From positions 1 to 60,920 of the forward strand of contig NZ_CALTUX010000009.1 of the NCBI RefSeq assembly GCF_943912825.1: a stretch of 60,920 nucleotides of DNA, in the 5' to 3' direction. A program made the translations under genes and the position numbers. Within the stretch, counting starts at the first letter, position 1; the number at the start of each line of letters is the position of its first letter. This DNA is from an uncultured Anaerococcus sp. (GTDB taxonomy: Bacteria; Bacillota; Clostridia; Tissierellales; Peptoniphilaceae). Below, one piece after another: positions 48,399-57,045 of the stretch. Below the pieces are notes generated by a model. That model worked only from the letters and a program-made list of their open reading frames with translations, did not search any database and was not told the origin of the DNA.

Positions 48399-48552
48399 AC
48401 ATCATTTAACCTTAGTCTATCAGATCAAAAATCTAAAAGCAACTAATAAAAATAAACAAATCATCTTAAAACCAGTAAGTAAGAGCTTACTGGTTAAAAA
48501 AGAAACAACTGTTAATAAAAACTAAACGTTAAATATAAGGAGTATGTTAAAT

Positions 48553-49776
48553 ATGATTAAAAACAAAGATTTCTACATCCTGCTTCTAGGGCGACTTATT
48601 ACAAATTTTGGCGATAGCCTTTATGCTATAGCTTCTACCCTCTTGGTCTACCAGATGAGTGGGTCTACTGTATATTCAGGTATAACCCTGTTTCTAACCT
48701 CATCAACAGCCATTGTTCAATTACTTCTAAGTCCAATCTTGGATAAAATTAACATGAAGAAGTTTTTGATTCTTTCTCAACTTATACAAGCTATATTGAT
48801 ATTAATTATTCCAGCCTTGTATTATTTTGAAAAACTAAATGTCTACCATATTATGGTTCTCATGCCAATAATTTCCTTGATTAACCAGCTGGTTTATCCT
48901 GGGCAAATATCTCTTTTGCCTAAGATCCTTTCTGAGAAAGAACTTGTTACAGGCAATTCTTTGATGACCATGGCTTATCAAGGATCAAATGCAATATTTG
49001 ACACCTTGGCAGGTTTTATCATATCTATATTTGGCTTTATGACAGCTTTTTATGCTGATAGTGTGAGTTTTATCTTAACTGGACTTTTATTTTGTCTCTT
49101 GTCAAAAAAGCTTAGTCATTACAATGAAAGAGGAAATAAGAAAGAAGGTTCTGTAATTAAAAATCACTTTAAGGGTCTTAAAGAAGGTCTTGACTTATTT
49201 AAGGATTCTAGGATTTTTGCCCTTGTCCTTGGTGTGGTCTTTATAAATTTTTCTGCCACATCTATAAGTGCAGTCTTGCCTGCCTTTGCTGAAGATGAGA
49301 TATTTTATAGTCTAATGCTTGCAGGAATGGGTGGTGGAGTCCTTTTAGGATCTTTATTTGCAGGTCTCCCAAAACTAAAGGAAGTTTCTTTAGGAAAGCT
49401 TTATGTTTATGGAATGATTGTCGTATCCTTAGCTTGGATATCTGTTTCTTACTTTGCTACAAATATTAAAGTTGCAGTCGCCTTATATGCTCTTGGATGG
49501 TTTGTAGTTGGAATAGTTAATGTTTATGCCCAAACTATGGTTCAGATGATTGTCCCAAGTGAAAAGATCGGTTCTGCTATGGGAGCTATGGTTGGTATTT
49601 CGACCTTTATGGCACCACTTGGAGCCTTACTCGGTGGCTACTTAGGAGAGTATTTATCAAGTCCAAGGGCAATACTAATTGCAAGTGTGATTATCCTTAT
49701 TGTAGCTATCTACTGGGCTTTAAATAAAAATATTAGAAAACTTCCTGCCGTAAATAATTTCCACCAAACCTTTTAA
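48553..49776 (+). CDS. MFS exporter controlled by the leader array
   Basis: A 407-aa, 12-helix major facilitator protein resembling drug or siderophore exporters (DFYILLLGRLITNFGDSLYAIASTLLVYQMSGST, ISLINQLVYPGQISLLPKILSEKELVTGNSLMTM, MVGISTFMAPLGALLGGYLGEYLSS). The frame opens at 48544, but AAGGAG ends only 1 nt before that ATG; the ATG at 48553 (10 nt away) is more plausible. It is the intact member of a family whose truncated copies lie upstream. The ArsR-type gene before the array is the likely regulator. The cargo is unknown. Confidence 0.88.
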   Translation: MIKNKDFYILLLGRLITNFGDSLYAIASTLLVYQMSGSTVYSGITLFLTSSTAIVQLLLSPILDKINMKKFLILSQLIQAILILIIPALYYFEKLNVYHIMVLMPIISLINQLVYPGQISLLPKILSEKELVTGNSLMTMAYQGSNAIFDTLAGFIISIFGFMTAFYADSVSFILTGLLFCLLSKKLSHYNERGNKKEGSVIKNHFKGLKEGLDLFKDSRIFALVLGVVFINFSATSISAVLPAFAEDEIFYSLMLAGMGGGVLLGSLFAGLPKLKEVSLGKLYVYGMIVVSLAWISVSYFATNIKVAVALYALGWFVVGIVNVYAQTMVQMIVPSEKIGSAMGAMVGISTFMAPLGALLGGYLGEYLSSPRAILIASVIILIVAIYWALNKNIRKLPAVNNFHQTF

Positions 49777-49779
49777 TAA

Positions 49780-49832
49780 AAATAGACTCACTTAGCTTTA
49801 TTTCCCCCAAAGCTATCTTGAGTCTATTTTAA
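49780..49832. terminator. Bidirectional terminator, MFS exporter / opp operon
   Basis: AAAATAGACTCA-CTTAGCTTT and AAAGCTATCT-TGAGTCTATTTT pair around ATTTCCCCC, with A and T runs on both sides, between convergent genes. Confidence 0.85.
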
Positions 49833-49834
49833 TT

Positions 49835-50611
49835 TTATATTTTTATCGATTTAAAAAGTTCTTTTGTGTAGTCATCCCTGTCTGAGCTTGCTAGGTCTTT
49901 GGTTTCGAATAGATCTACTAACCTACCCTTATAAAGGACGCCTATCCTATCACAGAGATAGGCTATTACGTTTAGGTCGTGGGAAATGAAGAGGCAGGTG
50001 AAGTTGTGGGTTTTTTGAAGTTTTTTAATTAGGTTTAGGATTTGAGCCTGGATTGATACATCTAGGGCGGATACTCCTTCGTCAATGATTAAAAACTCTG
50101 GCTCTATTATTAGGGCACAGGCTATGGCTATTCTTTGCTTTTGGCCGCCTGATAGGTTGCCTGGATAATAATCTAGCACATCGCTTTCCATCTCTATTTC
50201 TTCTAGGATGTCCCTGATCTTCTTTTCCCCTTCTTCTTCTGTGTAAACCTTATGAATTTTAAGGATTTCCCTTATGGAAAAACCTATGGTCTTTTTGGGA
50301 TTTAGAGCCTGGTAGGGATTTTGAAAAACTACCTGAAGCTTTCTCCTGTAGGCTAAGAGTTCTTCCTTGCTTAGGCTTGTTATGTCCTTATCTTCAAAAT
50401 ATACCTTGCCACTTGTTTCTTTTATTAGCCTTAGGATGATGTTTGATAGGGTGGTCTTGCCTGATCCAGATTCTCCGACTAGGCCAAAGATTTCTCCTCT
50501 TTTTATGTCAAAGCTAACCTTATCTAGAGCTAGGTTGTCCTTTTTTCTAAAGAGGATGGCAGAATCCTTATATACCTTGCTTATATTTTCTATTTTTAAG
50601 ATACTAGTCAT
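49835..50611 (-). CDS. oppF: Oligopeptide ABC transporter ATP-binding protein (OppF type)
   Basis: A 258-aa ATPase of the peptide/nickel importer family. Walker A GESGSGKTTLSN, Q-loop FQNPYQALNPKKTIG, signature LSGGQKQRIAIA, Walker B FLIIDEGVSALD (Glu-Gly in place of Glu-Pro) and HD switch. The frame opens 120 nt earlier inside oppD, but GGAG lies 7 nt before the ATG at 50611, which also gives the expected N-terminus. It lacks the long C-terminal extension of OppD. It overlaps oppD by 8 nt and is last in the operon. Confidence 0.9.
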   Translation of the reverse strand: MTSILKIENISKVYKDSAILFRKKDNLALDKVSFDIKRGEIFGLVGESGSGKTTLSNIILRLIKETSGKVYFEDKDITSLSKEELLAYRRKLQVVFQNPYQALNPKKTIGFSIREILKIHKVYTEEEGEKKIRDILEEIEMESDVLDYYPGNLSGGQKQRIAIACALIIEPEFLIIDEGVSALDVSIQAQILNLIKKLQKTHNFTCLFISHDLNVIAYLCDRIGVLYKGRLVDLFETKDLASSDRDDYTKELFKSIKI

Positions 50612-51578
50612 TTTGATCTCCGTATAAGTGGCAATGAACTTCATGCCCATCTTTGATGTAGGCTGCTGGGTAAGTTTTCTTGCAAATTTCCATGGTGTGG
50701 TCACACCTATCTGCAAATGGACATCCTTCATTTGACCTATTTTTTAAATCTGGTACATGGCCTTTGATATTATAAAGGGCCTCTCCCCTTTTCTTATAAT
50801 TTGGCACAGCCTTTAGGAGGGCCTTGGTGTAAGGATGGAGTGGCTTATCTATTACATCTCTTGTGTCTCCCTTTTCGACCAATCTTCCTGCATACATGAT
50901 CATGACTTTCTTACAAATCCTGTCGATTAGGTTTAGGTCGTGGCTTATAAATAAGATTGCTCCCTTGTAGATGTGGCCTAGGTCCTTAAAAAGGTCGATG
51001 ATTTGGGCCTGGACCTTGGCATCTAGAGCTGTGGTTGGCTCATCTGCTATGAGGACATTTGGATTTGCAATTAGGGCCATGCAGATTACTATCCTTTGCT
51101 GCATGCCGCCTGATAGCTCGTGGGGATATTTATTATATAAATCTTCTACATCCCTAAGACCTACATTTTTCATGGTTTGGTAGACAAGGTCTTGGCGTTT
51201 TTTCTTATCAAAATCGTAGTGGATTTTTAGGACTTCTTCGATTTGGGACCCCACTTTCATTAAGGGATTTAGGGCTGAGCCTGGTTCTTGGAAGACTGTG
51301 GCTATATTTCTAGACCTGTATTTTTTCCAATCCTTATCAGATAGGCCAAGGACTTCTATGTCACGAAGCTTGCATGAACCTGACTTTATAATAGCATCCT
51401 TTGATTGAATACCTAAGATTGTCTGAGTTGCTACAGTCTTTCCGCAGCCAGATTCGCCTACAAGGCCTACAAAGTCATTTTCAAAAAGGTCAAAGGATAT
51501 GTGGTTAACTGCATTTTTATCTCCATTAACAGTATTAAAGGCTACTGTTAAGTCCTTTACTTCTAGGATTTTTTTCAT
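50604..51578 (-). CDS. oppD: Oligopeptide ABC transporter ATP-binding protein (OppD type)
   Basis: A 324-aa ATPase. Walker A GESGCGKTVATQ, signature LSGGMQQRIVI, Walker B VLIADEPTTALD, and the C-terminal oligopeptide/dipeptide domain with the cysteine cluster CPFADRCDHTMEICKKTYPA, which can bind an iron-sulfur centre in this family. The frame extends upstream to 51659 inside oppC, but the ATG at 51578 forms an ATGA overlap with the oppC stop and gives the usual start MKKILEVKDLTVAF. Confidence 0.92.
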   Translation of the reverse strand: MKKILEVKDLTVAFNTVNGDKNAVNHISFDLFENDFVGLVGESGCGKTVATQTILGIQSKDAIIKSGSCKLRDIEVLGLSDKDWKKYRSRNIATVFQEPGSALNPLMKVGSQIEEVLKIHYDFDKKKRQDLVYQTMKNVGLRDVEDLYNKYPHELSGGMQQRIVICMALIANPNVLIADEPTTALDAKVQAQIIDLFKDLGHIYKGAILFISHDLNLIDRICKKVMIMYAGRLVEKGDTRDVIDKPLHPYTKALLKAVPNYKKRGEALYNIKGHVPDLKNRSNEGCPFADRCDHTMEICKKTYPAAYIKDGHEVHCHLYGDQND

Positions 51579-52393
51579 CTTGCTGCCTTCTCTTTCAATC
51601 TTTCTGACCTGAATTTCTCTCCATAAAGGGTAAAGCCCAATACTACTAGGCTTAGGCAAACGCCTGTGAAGATGAAATAGTGAGGTGCCTGGTTAAAATA
51701 GGCTTGACTTTCTTTTAGCATCCTGCCCCAAGATGGGTTTGGTGGCCTAACTCCAAGGCCTAGGTAGGAAAGGCCTGCTTCGGCAAGGATGGCCTGAGAT
51801 ACTGATAAGACAATAGCTACCATGAGTTGGTTTTTGATATTTGGAAGGATGTGGTTTATGGCAATATAAAGAGGACTAGCCCCTTTTACAACTGCAGATT
51901 TTACAAATTGAGCATTTTTAACCTGCAAAAATCCACTCCTTACAACCCTTGCAAAATATGGAACTGACATAATTCCAATGGCTAGAATTGTATTGACAAT
52001 CCCTGCCCCAAATACAGTTACAAGCATCATGGCAAAAAGTATGCCTGGAAAGGCCATGAGTGAGTCTATAAATCTCATCAAAACTTCATCAACAGCTCCT
52101 CCAAAATATCCAGCACTTGCCCCTATGATTGAACCTAGGAAAAGAGCCAAGGATACAGTTCCAAAGGAAAGGATGAGGGCGTATTGGGACCCTTCCATAA
52201 GGCGTGATAGGATATCTCTTCCCATATTATCTGTCCCAAAAGGATGGGCTAGGCTTGGTGATAAGAGCTTCAAAGATGTATCTACCTTATTTGGGTCATA
52301 AGGTGTCCAAAATATTGAAATAATAAGGATTATAAAATAAAGGCCAATGATTGCCTTGCCAATACTTATCGAATTTTTATTTTCTTTAATCAT
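51575..52393 (-). CDS. oppC: Oligopeptide ABC transporter permease (OppC type)
   Basis: A 272-aa permease with six helices. It begins with the typical OppC N-terminal helix and HPFGTDNMGRDILSRLM, and carries the ATPase-contacting loop GASPLYIAINHILPNIKNQL (EAA-like). It overlaps oppB and oppD by 4 nt each. Confidence 0.93.
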   Translation of the reverse strand: MIKENKNSISIGKAIIGLYFIILIISIFWTPYDPNKVDTSLKLLSPSLAHPFGTDNMGRDILSRLMEGSQYALILSFGTVSLALFLGSIIGASAGYFGGAVDEVLMRFIDSLMAFPGILFAMMLVTVFGAGIVNTILAIGIMSVPYFARVVRSGFLQVKNAQFVKSAVVKGASPLYIAINHILPNIKNQLMVAIVLSVSQAILAEAGLSYLGLGVRPPNPSWGRMLKESQAYFNQAPHYFIFTGVCLSLVVLGFTLYGEKFRSERLKEKAAR

Positions 52394-53337
52394 CTGCCAC
52401 CTCGAATCCTTGGGTCAACTAGGCCGTAAATTATATCTATTATAAGATTTATAAAGATTACCAAAAATGCCACCGCAAGTACTACCGACTGGATAAGTGG
52501 GAAATCTCTAGAGCTAATTGAGGCCACAATTAGAGAACCTACTCCTGGTAGGGAAAATACATTTTCCACTATAAGTGACCCGCCAACTGCTGATGTTAGG
52601 CACATTCCAATTACTGTAATTACTGGAATTAAGGCATTTCTTAAAACGTGCTTGTATAAGATTTCCCTTAGTTCCATCCCCTTCATCCTAGCTGTTCTCA
52701 CATAGTCCTTGTTGATTTCATCAAGAAGGGCCGCCTGCATGTACCTTATAATTGTCGCAATATTCGGTATAGCTATGGCAAGGGATGGGAGGAAGAAATT
52801 CTTAAGCTTATCCAAGAAGCTTCCGCCCATTATATTAAAAGACAGGGTTGAAAATAGGCCGAGTCTTACTGCAAATACGTGAATTAGCAAAAATGCCAAC
52901 CAAAAAGAAGGAATTGATATACCAAGTTGGGTCACTGCAGTAATTATAGATGCATACCACTTATCAGCCTTCATTGTAATTTGTATTGATAGGGGAATGG
53001 CTATTATTATTGATAAAATCAATGAATAAAAGGTAAGCCACATGGTTACAGGTAGCTTTTTTAAAAAAAGCTCGCTCACCGGCATTTGATATTTGATGCT
53101 CATGCCCATATCAAGTCTAAAAAGTCCTAAAATCCAATTTATGTATCTTTCAAAGATAGGCTTATCAAGGCCTAGCTCTTTTTCAAGAGCTAGGAGCTGG
53201 TGTGGATCTGCCTCAGTTCCTAAGATTATCTCAGCGGGATTGCCCCCTATTATCTGAAATACAAAAAATATAAGAAGTGAGACAAAAAACAAAGTCATGA
53301 TAAGCGAAACTATCTTTTTTATTATTGCCTTAGTCAT
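52390..53337 (-). CDS. oppB: Oligopeptide ABC transporter permease (OppB type)
   Basis: A 315-aa permease with six helices. Landmarks are RYINWILGLFRLDMGMSIKYQMPVSELFLKKLPVT, the EAA-like loop DYVRTARMKGMELREILYKHVLRNALIPVITVIG, and the C-terminal DPRIRGGR. It overlaps oppA by 1 nt and oppC by 4 nt. Confidence 0.94.
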   Translation of the reverse strand: MTKAIIKKIVSLIMTLFFVSLLIFFVFQIIGGNPAEIILGTEADPHQLLALEKELGLDKPIFERYINWILGLFRLDMGMSIKYQMPVSELFLKKLPVTMWLTFYSLILSIIIAIPLSIQITMKADKWYASIITAVTQLGISIPSFWLAFLLIHVFAVRLGLFSTLSFNIMGGSFLDKLKNFFLPSLAIAIPNIATIIRYMQAALLDEINKDYVRTARMKGMELREILYKHVLRNALIPVITVIGMCLTSAVGGSLIVENVFSLPGVGSLIVASISSRDFPLIQSVVLAVAFLVIFINLIIDIIYGLVDPRIRGGR

Positions 53338-54854
53338 TACTTGCCGGTTACATCTTCAAGATTTAATTTTTGAACTGGGTAGGTCTTAAGACCTGTGTAG
53401 CCATTATTTAGGACTATGTTGTCGTTAGGGTCCTGTATAAATACAGATGCGCAGTCTTTAGCTATGATTTCTTGGGCATCTTTGACATTTTTGATAAGTT
53501 CATCCCTATTTACAGCTGATTTTGCATCTTCAATTGCCTTGTCAAAAGCTTCAGATTTATAATTTATATAATCTTTCTCGCTAGATGACACATATCTGTC
53601 TAATATTCTAATTGGGTCTATATAGCCAATAAAGCCAACTATTGTTGTTTCAAAATCTTTTTTCTTATAAACCTTATCAAGCCAGGTTGAAAATTCTATT
53701 GGATCTATTGTCGCATTTATACCTGCTTTTTTAAGTTGGGCTTGGATTAATTCTCCTGTGTCCATGTGATACTTATAATCACTTGGTACTGTTATTTTAA
53801 TATCAAGACCATTTGGATATCCGGCTTCTTTCAATAATTCCTTAGCCTTTTCTACATCTGTTGGGTAAAACTCATCAAGTTCATTGTAATAATCTTTTAG
53901 GGCTGGTGAGAATGAAGAATAAAGTTTTGTAGCCTTTCCTCCACCTACAGAATTTATTATTTCATCCTTATCTATAGCATAGGCTATGGCTTGTCTTACT
54001 CTAATATCGTCGAACGGTTTAACTCCATTGTTTATTCCAAGTACTTGAACTAAGTTTTGTGGGTGAGAGTATGAATCTGTTGATTCTTTTACTTGCTCAA
54101 GCTCATCAGCTGTAAGCTTTGAAGCAAGATCTACTTCCTTGTTATTTAACGCCATTACTAGAGCTTGATTATCGGCTATTCTAACTATATTTACTTGCTT
54201 AATCTTAGCTATGTGGTCTTTTCTATGGTAATCATCAAATCTTTCCAAAATTAAGCCTTCACCTGGTGTATAGGATACAAACTTGTAAGGGCCTGTACCG
54301 AGAGGCTTATTTTGGTTATCTTCATAATCTTTTTTGACCATAGCTTGGGTTAATAAGTAGATAAAACTATTATCTCTTTCCTTTAATTTTACAGTGATTT
54401 CTGTAGGTGAAATAACTTTCATCTCTACAATTCCAGTAAATTTACTGCTCAAAGGCTCACCGCTTGTAAGACCAGATAGTTTATCCAAGGTGTAATATAC
54501 ATCATCTGCAGAAAAATCTGATCCATCGTGGAACTTGACACCTTCTTTAAGCTTAAAGTTATATGTAAGTCCATCTTCTGAAATCTCATAAGACTCTGCT
54601 AAATCTGGAGCCAGATTTCCATCCTCATCCACATCTACCAAACCATCAAAGATTTGATCTGTCATTGTTTTTGTGTCCCCTGCAGTAGTCTTAAATGGGT
54701 CAAGGGAATCTATCTCTGTAGCCATAGCTACTGTTAGTGGTCTTTCGGCTGCTTGCTTTGTTTCTTCCTTATCGTCGCCATTTTTACTACCACCGCAAGA
54801 GGTCATCATAAGACCTGCTAGGACTAAAGCGATAAGTGTTTTTGATTTTTTCAT
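53337..54854 (-). CDS. oppA: Peptide ABC transporter substrate-binding lipoprotein (SBP family 5)
   Basis: A 505-aa lipoprotein (signal to MTSC, Cys20) of the OppA/DppA/NikA family that captures peptides or similar ligands outside the membrane. Family regions are VAMATEIDSLDPFKTTAGDTKTMTDQIFDGLVDVD, FKLKEGVKFHDGSDFSADDVYYTLDKL, LGTGPYKFVSYTPGEGLILERFDDYH and VRQAIAYAIDKDEIINSVGGG. It heads the operon oppABCDF. The mature N-terminus is rich in Lys, Asp and Glu. A divergent amidohydrolase gene suggests that ligands might include acylated or amidated amino acids or peptides. Confidence 0.93.
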   Translation of the reverse strand: MKKSKTLIALVLAGLMMTSCGGSKNGDDKEETKQAAERPLTVAMATEIDSLDPFKTTAGDTKTMTDQIFDGLVDVDEDGNLAPDLAESYEISEDGLTYNFKLKEGVKFHDGSDFSADDVYYTLDKLSGLTSGEPLSSKFTGIVEMKVISPTEITVKLKERDNSFIYLLTQAMVKKDYEDNQNKPLGTGPYKFVSYTPGEGLILERFDDYHRKDHIAKIKQVNIVRIADNQALVMALNNKEVDLASKLTADELEQVKESTDSYSHPQNLVQVLGINNGVKPFDDIRVRQAIAYAIDKDEIINSVGGGKATKLYSSFSPALKDYYNELDEFYPTDVEKAKELLKEAGYPNGLDIKITVPSDYKYHMDTGELIQAQLKKAGINATIDPIEFSTWLDKVYKKKDFETTIVGFIGYIDPIRILDRYVSSSEKDYINYKSEAFDKAIEDAKSAVNRDELIKNVKDAQEIIAKDCASVFIQDPNDNIVLNNGYTGLKTYPVQKLNLEDVTGK

Positions 54855-54884
54855 TTCTCCTCCTTAGGAAAATTATTTATTACT

Positions 54885-54913
54885 ATTATAACACATGGAT
54901 ATTTTTTTAACAA
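54885..54913 (-). promoter_or_regulatory. Promoter of the opp operon
   Basis: On the minus strand TTGTTA (54913-54908), a 17-nt spacer, then TATAAT (54890-54885). AAGGAGGAG precedes the oppA ATG. Confidence 0.7.
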
Positions 54914-55036
54914 TGTTTTTTAAAAAAAATTTCCAATGTCTTATGGACAGTATACTTAAATATAATTTTAATGCTAATTTTTATCGCTAATTAAGTTATT
55001 TCAATTTTAACGTCACAATGACAAGATATCACTTTA

Positions 55037-55064
55037 TTGAATTAACATAAAAAGGGTGTATACT
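55037..55064 (+). promoter_or_regulatory. Promoter of the amidohydrolase operon
   Basis: TTGAAT (55037-55042), a 16-nt spacer, then TATACT (55059-55064), with AAGGAG at 55075-55080 before the ATG at 55086. Confidence 0.65.
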
Positions 55065-55085
55065 AATTAATTATAAGGAGCTTGT

Positions 55086-56279
55086 ATGAATTTTTTAGAC
55101 CTAGCCAAAGAAATTGAAGAAACTATCATCAAGGATAGAAGGAATCTCCATAAGATTCCAGAACTTGAACTAAACTTACCAAAGACAGTGGCCTACGTAG
55201 AAGAAGAACTAAAATCTCTAGGTATCCCCTACAAAAAATTGGTAAATGGCAATGCTCTAGTAGCTGAAATCGGAACTTATAAGGGCAAATGTATAGCCAT
55301 TAGGGCTGACATGGATGCTCTACCGATCACAGAAGAAACTGGCCTTGATTTTAAATCGACCCACCAAGGCTGTATGCACGCCTGCGGTCACGATGGCCAC
55401 ACAGCCATGGCTCTTGGAGCTGCCAGGCTCTTAAAGGAAAATGAAGACAAGCTTGATGGCCTAGTCAAGATATTTTTCCAGCCTAGTGAAGAAATTCCTG
55501 GCGGCGCCAAGCCAATGATTGATGAAGGATGTATGGAAAATCCTAAGGTAGACAGGGTAATTGGCCTTCATGAAGGCGGAATTTTTGGTAATCTACCCCA
55601 AGGCACTATAGCCTACAAAAAAGGCCCAATGATGGCCTCTATGGATGCCTTTATCATCAGGGTGAAGGGCCACGGTGGCCACGGGGCAAGACCGGATTCT
55701 TTTATTGACCCGATTGCAACCATTAGTGAAATTAATTTGGGTCTGCAAAAGATTATCTCAAGAGAGCTTGACCCAACCCAGTCCGCCCTCATTTCTATCT
55801 GCCAAATCCACGGCGGTACCTGCCAAAATATCATACCAGATGAGGTTTGGGAGGAGGGCACAGTTAGAAATCTCAACGAAGAAACCAGAGACTTTGTAGA
55901 AAAAAGAATGGCAGAAATTGTCGAAAATATAGCCAAGGCCTTTAGGTGCGAGGGAATCCTCGAATACAAGAGATTTTACCCAAGCCTAATAAATGACGAT
56001 GACTTTACAGGCTATGTTAAAGATATTGCCACTGATTTACTTGGTAAAGATAAAGTTATTGAGATAGCAAATCCATCCATGGGTGGCGAAGACTTTGCCT
56101 TTTTCCTAAAGGAAGCCAAGGGTACTTTCCTATCCCTTAACAATCTTAAAAAAAATAAAGATGGCAAAATCTATCCACATCACAATTCAAAATTCGACGT
56201 AGAAGAAAGCACATTTTATATAGGAACAGGCATCCTTGCAGAAGTTGCTTATAGGTATTTGAAAGAAGGAAAAAAATGA
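55086..56279 (+). CDS. M20 family amidohydrolase (N-acyl amino acid or aminobenzoyl-glutamate type)
   Basis: A 397-aa dinuclear metal hydrolase of the M20D group, which splits N-acyl amino acids, IAA-amino acid conjugates or related amides. Metal ligands are visible: MHACGHDGHTAMALG (Cys and two His, about 98-112), the catalytic Glu pair in QPSEEIPGGAKPM, His in IGLHEG and the C-terminal HHNSKFDV. The lid domain IRVKGHGGHGARPDSFIDPI follows. No signal peptide is present, so the substrate must be imported. The stop overlaps the DUF3100 gene start by 4 nt. Confidence 0.92.
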   Translation: MNFLDLAKEIEETIIKDRRNLHKIPELELNLPKTVAYVEEELKSLGIPYKKLVNGNALVAEIGTYKGKCIAIRADMDALPITEETGLDFKSTHQGCMHACGHDGHTAMALGAARLLKENEDKLDGLVKIFFQPSEEIPGGAKPMIDEGCMENPKVDRVIGLHEGGIFGNLPQGTIAYKKGPMMASMDAFIIRVKGHGGHGARPDSFIDPIATISEINLGLQKIISRELDPTQSALISICQIHGGTCQNIIPDEVWEEGTVRNLNEETRDFVEKRMAEIVENIAKAFRCEGILEYKRFYPSLINDDDFTGYVKDIATDLLGKDKVIEIANPSMGGEDFAFFLKEAKGTFLSLNNLKKNKDGKIYPHHNSKFDVEESTFYIGTGILAEVAYRYLKEGKK

Positions 56280-57043
56280 AAAAATTTAAACTGCACATAA
56301 TAGCCCTAGGAGTAGTCCTAGTGGCGGAATTAATTGGTAAACACAGCTTTGATATAGGAATAGGAACTATAGTCCTTCTTCCTATGCTCTTTGCCCTAAT
56401 TATCGGTGTCCTAACTACACCAAAATTTTTAAACATCTCAAAAAAAGAAGAGATGGGCCAAGCTGGCAAATTAATTTCTATAACCCTCATGCTTTTGATG
56501 GCCAAATACGGCACAACCATAGGCCCAACCATAGATACAGTTATAAAATCATCACCAGCCCTAATCCTCCAAGAATTTGGTAACCTGGGAACAGTATTTT
56601 TTGGTGTCCCTCTTGGTATACTTTTAGGCCTAAATAGAGAAGTTATAGGCGGGGCCCACTCCATATCCAGGGAGCCAAACGTAGCCCTAATTGCTGAAAA
56701 ATACGGCCTTGACAGCCCAGAAGGCGAAGGTGTACTCGGAGTTTATATAGTAGGTACAGTATTTGGTACAATTTTTATGGGAATAATTGCCTCAATCCTA
56801 GCTACATCAACACCTCTCCATCCCCTATCTCTAGCTATGGCTTCAGGAGTAGGATCTGCATCAATGATGACAGCCTCAGTAGGATCCTTGGTAGAATTAT
56901 TTCCAGACATGGCAGATAAGATTACAGCCTTCGGAGCTGCCTCTAACCTCTTATCAGGTCTTGATGGAATTTATATGTCAGTATTCTTAGCCCTACCGCT
57001 TGCAGAAAAATTATACAAAGTCTTCAAAAAGAAAGGAAAATAG
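56276..57043 (+). CDS. DUF3100 family membrane protein
   Basis: A 255-aa integral membrane protein with about seven to eight helices (LHIIALGVVLVAELIG, IVLLPMLFALIIGVLTTP, GVYIVGTVFGTIFMGIIASIL and others). GLNREVIGGAHSISREPNVALIAEKYGLDSPEGEG is a conserved cytoplasmic loop of the family, and MASGVGSASMMTASVGSLVE is a glycine/serine-rich helix. DUF3100 genes commonly sit beside M20 amidohydrolases, as here (ATGA overlap), so a transporter for the amidohydrolase's substrate or product is likely. Transport has not, to my knowledge, been shown. Confidence 0.85.
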   Translation: MKKFKLHIIALGVVLVAELIGKHSFDIGIGTIVLLPMLFALIIGVLTTPKFLNISKKEEMGQAGKLISITLMLLMAKYGTTIGPTIDTVIKSSPALILQEFGNLGTVFFGVPLGILLGLNREVIGGAHSISREPNVALIAEKYGLDSPEGEGVLGVYIVGTVFGTIFMGIIASILATSTPLHPLSLAMASGVGSASMMTASVGSLVELFPDMADKITAFGAASNLLSGLDGIYMSVFLALPLAEKLYKVFKKKGK

Positions 57044-57045
57044 CT

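Larger units (their letters stand above)
46743..48532 (+). repeat. Array of eight degenerate leader repeats upstream of an MFS exporter
   Basis: Each unit has a hairpin (AACCAGTA...TACTGGTT in the better copies), then AAAAA(A)GTAAGTA, then a conserved block CAATAAAAACTAAACGTTAA. Block positions are 46789, 47028, 47254, 47600, 47826, 48048, 48275 and 48513 (the last has T for the first C). Spacing is 239, 226, 346, 226, 222, 227 and 238 bp. Units 2, 4 and 6 share one kind of downstream filler; units 3, 7 and 8 are followed by the start of an MFS gene, intact only after unit 8. Units 2-3 and 6-7 form a longer duplication about 1.02 kb apart. No intact gene lies within 46745-48552. Confidence 0.85.

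Noticed and set aside
46743..48532. CRISPR array
   Set aside because: Repeats are long, degenerate and spaced by over 220 bp, the fillers are related to each other, and there are no cas genes.
46743..48532. Integron-like attC array
   Set aside because: The units have hairpins, but there is no integrase, no core-site triplets and no intact cassettes; the fillers are relics of one exporter family.
49835..50731. 298-aa reading of oppF starting at 50731
   Set aside because: The first 40 residues overlap oppD and match nothing in OppF; the ATG at 50611 has a binding site and the usual N-terminus.
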